Assembly (NCBI GenBank): GCA_947630285.1
Contig: CANRHD010000001.1
Span: 1 to 64,000 of the forward strand
Direction of reading: 5' to 3'
DNA from: an uncultured Clostridia bacterium
GTDB lineage: Bacteria; Bacillota; Clostridia; Oscillospirales; Acutalibacteraceae
DNA: 64,000 nucleotides
Each line of letters begins with the position of its first letter. Within the stretch, counting starts at the first letter, position 1. The notes under the pieces are model-generated. The model saw only the letters and a list, made by a program, of their open reading frames with translations. It was not told the DNA's origin and did not search any database. This document shows positions 56,931-64,000 of this stretch, piece after piece. The position numbers and the translations under genes were made by a program.

Positions 56931-58214
56931 TTATTTAACAGCCTCAAATCCCTTTTCGAGATCGGCTATAATGTCATCTATATGCTCCGTGCCGATGGAA
57001 AGCCTTATCGTATTCGGCTTAATTCCCTGGTCTGCAAGCTCCTCTGCGCTAAGCTGGCTGTGAGTTGTTGTAGCCGGGTGAATTACAAGGCTTTTAACAT
57101 CGGCAACATTTGCAAGCAGAGAAAAGATTTTAAGGCTGTCTATAAACCTGTGGGCCTCCTGCTCGCCGCCCTTAATTTCAAAGGTGAAAATCGAACCGCC
57201 GCCATTGGGGAAGTATTTTTCGTAAAGCTCATGGTCGGGGTGATCCGGCAAAGAGGGGTGGTTTACGCTTTCGACTGACGAATGGCCGCTTAAATACTTA
57301 ACGACCTCGGCGGTATTCTCCGCATGCCGTTCAACACGCAGGGATAAGGTTTCTATACCCTGTAAGAGCAGAAACGCCGCAAACGGGGAAATTACCGCTC
57401 CCGTGTCACGAAGCAAAATTGCCCTTATATATGTTACAAACGCCGCAGGTCCGGCGGCATCTACAAACGAAACGCCGTGATAGCTGGGGTTGGGAGCGGC
57501 TATCGCAGGATAATTGCCGCTTGCCGCCCAGTCAAATTTGCCCGAATCCACTATAATTCCGCCGAGCGTTGTGCCGTGTCCGCCCAAAAACTTTGTTGCG
57601 GAGTGAACAACTATGTCTGCGCCGTGTTCAATGGGTCTTAAAAGATACGGCGTAGCAAAGGTGTTATCGACAACCAAAGGCAGGCCGTATTTGTGGGCAA
57701 GCTCGGCAAGCTTATCAATATCGGGAATGTCGCTGTTCGGATTACCGAGCGTCTCTATGTATATTGCCCTTGTATTCGGTCTGATTGCGGCCTCAACCTC
57801 AGCAAGGTCGTGAATATTTACGAAGCTTGCCGTAATGCCGAAATTGGGAAGAGTATGCGCCAAAAGGTTATAACTGCCGCCGTAAATCGTTTTCTGCGCT
57901 ACGATGTGGCCGCCGTTCTGAGCCAAAGCCTCAAGAGTGTAGGTTATGGCCGCCGCACCCGAAGCGAGCGCAAGGGCCGCCGCACCGCCCTCCAAAGCGG
58001 CAATGCGTGTTTCCAATACCTCCTGCGTAGAGTTGGTCAAACGGCCGTAAATATTGCCTGCGTCGGCAAGCGAAAAGCGTGCCGCAGCATGTTCGCAGTT
58101 GTGAAAAACATAAGAAGTTGTGGCATATATAGGTACTGCCCTTGCGTCTGTAGCCGGATCCGGATTTTCCTGACCGGCGTGAAGCTGAACTGTTTCAAAT
58201 TTATATTCTGACAT
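56931..58214 (-). CDS. metY: O-acetylhomoserine sulfhydrylase / PLP-dependent transsulfuration enzyme
   Basis: YKFETVQLHAGQENPDPATDARAVPIYATTSYVF, VVHSATKFLGGHGTTLGGI, SIGTEHIDDII. Start moved to MSEYKF. Confidence 0.94.
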   Translation of the reverse strand: MSEYKFETVQLHAGQENPDPATDARAVPIYATTSYVFHNCEHAAARFSLADAGNIYGRLTNSTQEVLETRIAALEGGAAALALASGAAAITYTLEALAQNGGHIVAQKTIYGGSYNLLAHTLPNFGITASFVNIHDLAEVEAAIRPNTRAIYIETLGNPNSDIPDIDKLAELAHKYGLPLVVDNTFATPYLLRPIEHGADIVVHSATKFLGGHGTTLGGIIVDSGKFDWAASGNYPAIAAPNPSYHGVSFVDAAGPAAFVTYIRAILLRDTGAVISPFAAFLLLQGIETLSLRVERHAENTAEVVKYLSGHSSVESVNHPSLPDHPDHELYEKYFPNGGGSIFTFEIKGGEQEAHRFIDSLKIFSLLANVADVKSLVIHPATTTHSQLSAEELADQGIKPNTIRLSIGTEHIDDIIADLEKGFEAVK

Positions 58215-58294
58215 AATTAATTTCCTTTCGATAATAAATGATAAATTGTTCAATAAATAAAATTTCTAAAAATAAATTAAATAAAATGAACGCT

Positions 58295-58351
58295 TCACAT
58301 TCGTCCGAAACGGAAATTTTGCCTTAAAAGCTTTTCAAATAACTTTTTCAA
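58295..58351 (-). CDS. Candidate leader peptide uORF MKKLFEKLLRQNFRFGRM
   Basis: TTG start preceded by GGAGG (58358-58362) at 6-nt spacing. 18 codons plus TGA. Lies between the metY promoter and metY. Confidence 0.45.
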   Translation of the reverse strand: MKKLFEKLLRQNFRFGRM

Positions 58352-58387
58352 TGCTTGCCTCCAAACTGTAAAAGTAAAGCTCAAAAC

Positions 58388-58410
58388 AAAGCCTTATTTA
58401 ATCGGGCTTT
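58388..58410 (-). promoter_or_regulatory. Terminator-like hairpin in the metY leader (candidate attenuator)
   Basis: Minus AAAGCCcgattaaataaGGCTTTgttttg. On the plus strand it is followed by tttgttttttt. Confidence 0.4.
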
Positions 58411-58427
58411 TTGTTTTTTTGCTTTTA

Positions 58428-58477
58428 CCTACCAAACAGGTTGGTTAAATTGTAGCACTAAAAAATTCCTCTGTCAA
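58428..58477 (-). promoter_or_regulatory. metY sigma-A promoter with overlapping dyad (candidate CymR operator)
   Basis: Minus TTGACA (58472-58477), 17 nt, TACAAT (58449-58454). Dyad CCAACCtgtttGGTAGG at 58428-58444, covering the expected start site. Confidence 0.65.
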
Positions 58478-58522
58478 TAGAAAATTTTAAAAAATTGAAA
58501 TTAAAAAATAAGGGTTAAAGCT

Positions 58523-61500
58523 TTATCTGATTTTTAAGGTCAAGATTTCAAACGGCTTCAGGCAAACGGGTATCTGACCGCCTGCTGTTCTTATAACCTT
58601 TAAATCGTTTTCCATAAGGTCGCAAACGGTTACGCTTTCAAAGTCAAAGCCTGCGGTAATTACGGTATTTGTCCTCTTGTTAAAGCTTTCGTACATTCTT
58701 ACGATAATGCCGTCGCCGTTTTCCGCCTTTTTAACCGTTTCGATTACAACATTTTCGTCTGCGCAGGATATGAAAGAGTATTCGTCTTTAAGCCTGCCCT
58801 GCTGTTTACCGATTTTAAATGCGGTCATCGGATTATTAAGCTCGTATGCCTGCCTGATAGTTCCGGCCTGTCTGTAATCGCCGCAGTGGGGATAGAGAGA
58901 ATAGGTGAAATAATGCTCGCATTTATCCGCCGTCGGGTCGGGATAAGTACCGCTTTTGAGCATGGTAAGGCTCATTACCCCGTCGTGTATGCTGTGGCCG
59001 TATTTGCAGTCGTTAATCAGGCTCACGCCGTAGCCGTATTCGGAAAGGTCGGCGAATTTATGGGCGCACACCTCAAACTTTGCGCTGTCCCAGCTTGTGT
59101 TGTAATGAGTAGGCCGTTCAACGCTTCCAAACTGAATGTCATATGTGGCCTTATCTGCGTTTATATCAACGGGGAAAGCCGTTTTTAAAATAATGTGCGA
59201 TTCTTTCCAGTCGATATAGGTGTCAAAATCTATTCTCTCAATATCATCGTAAAGCCAGATTTTTTGAACAATAACGCTGTTTAAAAAGTTCTTTTTAATT
59301 TCAAGTCCGGCCCTCGAAGCGTCCTTAATTTGCTTTATTGAAACAACATCGTTTACTTCCCACGATTTGTCGGTATAATAGTTGCTTATTTCCCAGTTGT
59401 CGTAATCTCTCGGAAAATCCTCGTAGGCCGTAATGACATTTCCCCTTGCGTTCTTTTTAAGAACATCTCTGGCGTTTCTCTTATCGTAAATTTTTGTGAG
59501 AGTTCCGTTTTTGTCAAAAACGAGGCGGAAATAGGAATTTTCTATGGTATTTTCCGTAACGCAAACGCTGTTTAAAATCTCCGGCTTTTTAATTACCTTG
59601 TAGCCCTTTGCAGGAATATTCCTGACGCTGTAAGTTTTTGAACCTATTTTAACCGTGCCGTTTCCTATAAAGGAATTGGGGTTAAATACTATTATTCCGC
59701 CGTCCGAATTTACATTGGAAATTATGCTTTCATAGGCGTTGAGGGCTATTTTTTCGCCCGAAATTCTTATCTGCTCGTACTGCTTTGCGGAAACCTCATA
59801 AACCTCCTTAATCGAAGAACCCGGTATGATGTCATGGAACTGATTGAGCAGGATTGTCTCCCAGCCGTCGTGAAGCTCCTTGGAGGGATATTTTTTGCCG
59901 TTGAGCTTTTCGTCCATAACGGCGAGTGTTTCAGCCTTTTCAAAAAGGAACTCGCTTTTTCTGTTACTGCGCTTGTTCTTGGCCTGCGAAGTATAAGTAC
60001 CCCTGTGATACTCAAGGTACAGCTCACCCTGCCATTCGGGAGTTTTTGGATTTTTCTGCGCTCTCCTTTTTACCCTTTCGAGCATAGCGCCGGCAAATTC
60101 CATCTTCGCTTTCGGCACGCCGGTAACGCCCCTTTTTAGTATATCGTAATACTCAAGGTCTTTTCTTACCGGACCGCCGCCGCCGTCGCCGTAGCCGAAG
60201 GTAATCATAATTTCGTTGTTTATATCCTTCTGCTGATAACGGTCATAGCCTCCCTGAAGCTGCGACGGGTTGAGCTTTGCATTGTATGTGCTGTTTGTAG
60301 ATACGGGCACTCCCCTGCTTTTGTCCTGAGCCGTCATAAAGTATGCGAATATTTCCGTGCCGTCTATACCCTTCCACCAAAAGGTGTCATAGGGTACTCG
60401 GTTCGTTTCGTTCCAGCCGATTTTTGAAGTCACAAACTTGTCAACGCCGCTCTTTCGCAAAATCTGGGGAAGCGCCGCAGAGTAGCCGAAAACATCGGGA
60501 AGCCACAAGACCTTGGAATCTACGCCGAATTCCTTTTTAAAGAAGTTCTTGCCGTAGAGAACCTGCCTGACAAGACTTTCGCCGGAGGAAAGGTTGCAAT
60601 CGGCCTCGACCCACATTGCGCCCTCAACCTCCCATCTGCCTGCAAGGACAAGTTTTTTCACCTGCTCGTAAAGCTCCGGGCTCTCCTCTTTAAGGTATTT
60701 GTAAAGCTGTGCCTGGCTTGACATAAACTTGTATTCGGGATATTTTTTCATTAAGGCTATAACGGTGGCAAACGAGCGCTGAACCTTTTCCCTTGTCTGT
60801 GCAAGGGTCCACAGCCACGCAACATCAATATGAGTGTGTCCTATGCAAACGGCGTTTATATCCTCGGCCTTGCAGTATTTTGAATAGAACTCCATATCAA
60901 GGTAATTGAGAGCGGCTTCTACGGACTTGTCAAACTCGCTTGAATTTTTAACCCTCATATCGAGCATATTGACGGCGTTAATTATATATTTTTCTATTTC
61001 AATATACTTTTTTTCTTCGGGTTCAAGGTATTGTGTAACCTCAAACGGCACCTTTAAAGAGTAATACAGCTTTCTTGCCCGTTCGTTATAAACTCTCATT
61101 TTTGCCTCAAAATCGAGATAGGCGTCGCCTGCCATACCCGTATAGGCATAGATGTATAACTCATAGCTTTTATTTGCGTTATCGAGAAAAATCTCACGGT
61201 GGTTCATATCAAGACCCTGCACAAGCTCGCCGTCAACATAGACTATGAACTGCGGATTAATGGCGTCCCAGCCGTTTTGAGCAGAGCTTGTGGAAATTTC
61301 CACTTCAACATTTTTGCCTCTCAGCTGCGGAGGAATAATAAGCTTCTTGTAAAACCAGGCGTGTGAGTCCTGTTTGCCGCCCCAGCGGTCGTTTAGAGAA
61401 AACGGGCGGAAGCCCTCGCCCGTATCGGGAAGCTCATTATTCTTTTTATAACCGCATTCTTTATACATAAAGCCGTCGATTACGCTTTCGTAAACCGTCA

Positions 61501-61558
61501 TATAATCACGGTATGTATCAAAGAAAACCTTCATTCTGTCCTCATAAAAATCAGTCAT
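58523..61558 (-). CDS. GH38 alpha-mannosidase
   Basis: CIGHTHIDVAWLWTLAQTREKVQRSF, WLPDVFGYSAALPQIL, LNQFHDIIPGSSIKEVY. Confidence 0.93.
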   Translation of the reverse strand: MTDFYEDRMKVFFDTYRDYMTVYESVIDGFMYKECGYKKNNELPDTGEGFRPFSLNDRWGGKQDSHAWFYKKLIIPPQLRGKNVEVEISTSSAQNGWDAINPQFIVYVDGELVQGLDMNHREIFLDNANKSYELYIYAYTGMAGDAYLDFEAKMRVYNERARKLYYSLKVPFEVTQYLEPEEKKYIEIEKYIINAVNMLDMRVKNSSEFDKSVEAALNYLDMEFYSKYCKAEDINAVCIGHTHIDVAWLWTLAQTREKVQRSFATVIALMKKYPEYKFMSSQAQLYKYLKEESPELYEQVKKLVLAGRWEVEGAMWVEADCNLSSGESLVRQVLYGKNFFKKEFGVDSKVLWLPDVFGYSAALPQILRKSGVDKFVTSKIGWNETNRVPYDTFWWKGIDGTEIFAYFMTAQDKSRGVPVSTNSTYNAKLNPSQLQGGYDRYQQKDINNEIMITFGYGDGGGGPVRKDLEYYDILKRGVTGVPKAKMEFAGAMLERVKRRAQKNPKTPEWQGELYLEYHRGTYTSQAKNKRSNRKSEFLFEKAETLAVMDEKLNGKKYPSKELHDGWETILLNQFHDIIPGSSIKEVYEVSAKQYEQIRISGEKIALNAYESIISNVNSDGGIIVFNPNSFIGNGTVKIGSKTYSVRNIPAKGYKVIKKPEILNSVCVTENTIENSYFRLVFDKNGTLTKIYDKRNARDVLKKNARGNVITAYEDFPRDYDNWEISNYYTDKSWEVNDVVSIKQIKDASRAGLEIKKNFLNSVIVQKIWLYDDIERIDFDTYIDWKESHIILKTAFPVDINADKATYDIQFGSVERPTHYNTSWDSAKFEVCAHKFADLSEYGYGVSLINDCKYGHSIHDGVMSLTMLKSGTYPDPTADKCEHYFTYSLYPHCGDYRQAGTIRQAYELNNPMTAFKIGKQQGRLKDEYSFISCADENVVIETVKKAENGDGIIVRMYESFNKRTNTVITAGFDFESVTVCDLMENDLKVIRTAGGQIPVCLKPFEILTLKIR

Positions 61559-61572
61559 ATTTAATCCTCTCT

Positions 61573-62820
61573 TTATTGGTTAAAAATATCCGAAAGTAAA
61601 TAAAAGGAACCGCAGACCAAAACAAAATCCGACTCTTTTACTGCCCTATTATATGCGGTTTTAGGGTCAATTTCAATAGCCGATTTTTTTAAATATGTCT
61701 TTGAAAGCTCCCTCAATATTTCAGGCTCCTGCGAACGGGGGTTATCGGGCCTGGTAAAAACGGCCGCTTCGCACAGCGGAAGAATATGTTTAAGATATTT
61801 TTCACAGCTTTTATCCGCCATCATACCGATAACGGCGGTAATCTTTTCGCAATTAAGGTATTTTTCTATCACCCTTTTCAAAGCGACGGCACATTCCTCG
61901 TTGTGTCCGCCGTCGATAAGCACATTGGGTAAAATCAATTCCATTCTGCCGTGCATAACCGTGTTTTTTATTCCGTTGCGGATATTTTCGTATTCAACAT
62001 TTTTTATAAGCTCGGCCGCCTTTATTACGCCGATTGCGTTTTCAACCTGATGAGCGCCTGCAAGCGGTATGTAATATTCCCTGTTTTCAAACAGTATTTC
62101 GGTGCCGGAAATATTTTCGCTTATTATTTTTACATTTTCATAATCGGCAATGCAGAGACGGGCGTTTTTTTCGTCTGCGCTCTTTTTTATCACCTCAAGC
62201 GCCTCCAGCTCCTGTAGGGAGCTTGTAACAACTTTTGAATTTTCCTTGATTATACCGCATTTTTCAAACGCAATTTCCTCAACGGTACTGCCGAGTACAT
62301 TTGTATGGTCAAGGTTAATCGAGGTTATAACGCCAACCTCAGGACAGGGAATAATATTTGTAGAGTCAAACCGTCCGCCCAATCCGACCTCCATAACCGC
62401 ATAATCGCATTTTTCCCTTTTAAAATACTGGAGCGCCGCAGCGGTAACGGTTTCAAACTCGGTGGGCTCTAAGCCCTTTTGGTTTAAGCGCTCGACGGCG
62501 GACCTTACCTCGCTTACCGTCTGTGCCAAAGCGTCCTTTGGAATGTTTTTGCCGTTTATTCTTATTCTTTCGCAAAAATCAAATACATACGGGGAGGTAA
62601 AAAGCCCTGTTTTCATACCGGAGTCAATTAAAATTTCGGAGAGCATGGTCGAGGTTGTGCCCTTGCCGTTTGTTCCGGCAACATGGATAAACTTCATTGC
62701 GTTTTGGGGATTTCCCAATTCGCCGAGCAGAGCTTTTATCCTGTCCAGCCCGGGCTTTATACCGAATTTCAAAAGCGAATGGATATATGCCACCGCCTGT
62801 TTATAATCCGTAAAAATCAC
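61573..62820 (-). CDS. folC: Folylpolyglutamate synthase/dihydrofolate synthase
   Basis: FIHVAGTNGKGTTSTMLSEIL, LFTSPYVFDFCERIRING, MEVGLGGRFDSTN. Confidence 0.95.
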   Translation of the reverse strand: MIFTDYKQAVAYIHSLLKFGIKPGLDRIKALLGELGNPQNAMKFIHVAGTNGKGTTSTMLSEILIDSGMKTGLFTSPYVFDFCERIRINGKNIPKDALAQTVSEVRSAVERLNQKGLEPTEFETVTAAALQYFKREKCDYAVMEVGLGGRFDSTNIIPCPEVGVITSINLDHTNVLGSTVEEIAFEKCGIIKENSKVVTSSLQELEALEVIKKSADEKNARLCIADYENVKIISENISGTEILFENREYYIPLAGAHQVENAIGVIKAAELIKNVEYENIRNGIKNTVMHGRMELILPNVLIDGGHNEECAVALKRVIEKYLNCEKITAVIGMMADKSCEKYLKHILPLCEAAVFTRPDNPRSQEPEILRELSKTYLKKSAIEIDPKTAYNRAVKESDFVLVCGSFYLLSDIFNQ

Positions 62821-62972
62821 TCCACATTTTTTAAAGTCAAAAATCTTTCCCTGTTTCGTTAGGCTATTGTACCATATCGGATTGCATATTTAAAGTGTTT
62901 TTAAGATGTTTTTATTTACTTTTTTCCGATTTTTTGTTAGACTGAAGTTATAAATTAAACGGAGGCGTAATT

Positions 62973-64000
62973 ATGGGCAAAAGCACACTTAGCAAAAAGC
63001 AGAAGCTCGGTTACTGTTCGGGAATAATAACCGAATCCCTGCTTTACAATATGTTTTATACATATTACCTTGTTTTTCTTACAGATGTAATTAAAATGGA
63101 TCCGCTTTTGGCAGGCACGGTCAGCTTTATCTCTATCATATGGGACGCTGTTACCGACCCCATAATCGGTTCGTTTGCGGACAGAAACGGCGCCGACAAG
63201 AGAAGATTTATGTCTAAGGCGGCATTTCCGCTCGGCATTTTGTTTGTTGCGGCGTTTATCAACATAGGCGTTAAATCATCTGTGTTGCAGTTTATTTACT
63301 ATACCGCCGTCGCAATGCTTTTCTGGCTTGCATATACAATCTACACCATACCGTATTATGCCGTGGTTGCGGAAATTACGGAGGACTATGACGAACGCAC
63401 CCAAATAAGAAGCACAAGCTCGCTTATAAACACGGTTGCTATTTTCCTCGGAAACGCTCTTCCTGCGGTTTTGCCTGCGCTGTTTGCCGGACTTGTAATT
63501 TCGGGGAACAAAATGGGCGACTCTGCCGGCTGGACAATTACGGCGGTTATAATGGCTGTGCTTTCAATAATTTTTGCGCTCATCACCGTAAAATCGCTCA
63601 AAAATATAAGGCTTCAAAAGGCGGAGGCAAAACCCGATTTAAACGATAAAAAGAGCATAAAGGAAATATTCTCCGAGTTTTTTGAAGTACTTAAAATCAA
63701 ACCGTTTAAATGGTTTGCTGTGTTTATAGTATTCTTCCTTATGGCGTCAAGTATGATACAGTCGTCGTTTGAATATATGATAAAAGACCTTGTCGGGGCA
63801 GACCCCGAAACATGGATGACTGTTGTAATTGTTGAGCTTGTCGTTGTAATGGCTCTGTTTATTCCGATTGTTACCAAGGTTTCCGAAAAGAAAGACAGGC
63901 GTTTTTCAAGCATAGTATTTATGAGCGTTATGAGCGTAGGACTTATTGTTTTGAGGATTATAGGCGTGCGCAGTATTCCTGCCGCTTTGGCAGTTACATT
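62973..64000 (+). CDS. MFS transporter of the GPH (MelB-like glycoside:cation symporter) family, truncated by the window edge
   Basis: Translation from ATG 62973 (GGAGG SD): MGKSTLSKKQKLGYCSGIITESLLYNMFYTYYLVFLTDVIKMDPLLAGTVSFISIIWDAVTDPIIGSFADR... No stop before the window end. Confidence 0.88.
   Translation, partial: MGKSTLSKKQKLGYCSGIITESLLYNMFYTYYLVFLTDVIKMDPLLAGTVSFISIIWDAVTDPIIGSFADRNGADKRRFMSKAAFPLGILFVAAFINIGVKSSVLQFIYYTAVAMLFWLAYTIYTIPYYAVVAEITEDYDERTQIRSTSSLINTVAIFLGNALPAVLPALFAGLVISGNKMGDSAGWTITAVIMAVLSIIFALITVKSLKNIRLQKAEAKPDLNDKKSIKEIFSEFFEVLKIKPFKWFAVFIVFFLMASSMIQSSFEYMIKDLVGADPETWMTVVIVELVVVMALFIPIVTKVSEKKDRRFSSIVFMSVMSVGLIVLRIIGVRSIPAALAVT

Noticed and set aside
56439-57278. 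279-aa plus-strand ORF antisense to cysK/metY
   Set aside because: Complementary to two well-supported enzymes. No SD or recognisable domain, and explained by codon bias of the opposite strand.
58214-58480. SAM riboswitch or T-box in the metY leader
   Set aside because: No SAM-I core or T-box (TGGNACCGCG-type) sequence is visible. The leader shows instead a dyad, a hairpin and a uORF.

Overview
The window is a gene-dense chromosomal segment from a spore-forming, low-to-mid GC Firmicute, probably a Clostridia/Oscillospiraceae-type bacterium. That assignment rests on spoIIID, a gerA-type germination operon, the dgt-dnaG-rpoD order, addAB and an ispH-S1 fusion. Most of the sequence is ordinary housekeeping on the minus strand: replication, repair, translation, tRNA modification, sporulation, cysteine and acetate metabolism, and glycoside hydrolases. 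No CRISPR array, prophage, transposase gene or complete tRNA/rRNA gene was recognised. The left edge has a consensus sigma-A promoter and an rRNA-leader-like sequence reading out of the window on the minus strand.

The most unusual signal is a pair of non-coding, multi-hairpin elements of about 240-260 bp at ~16957-17218 and ~43942-44182. Each is bracketed by 23-27 bp direct repeats that contain a complete, locus-specific terminator-like hairpin. The two copies differ by compensatory base-pair changes in two stems. They look like a MITE-like family that inserts at intrinsic terminators and duplicates the hairpin.

Other points worth checking: a perfect 17-bp inverted repeat that would sequester the spoIIID Shine-Dalgarno; a structured metY leader with a dyad at the promoter, a terminator-like hairpin and an 18-aa basic uORF; 21-bp-phased 14-bp direct repeats upstream of a lipoprotein promoter; and a YwlE-like phosphatase fused to a RimI-like acetyltransferase. 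Start codons were adjusted from the ORF track where a Shine-Dalgarno supported it. No database search was run, so names come from recognised motifs and domain architecture.
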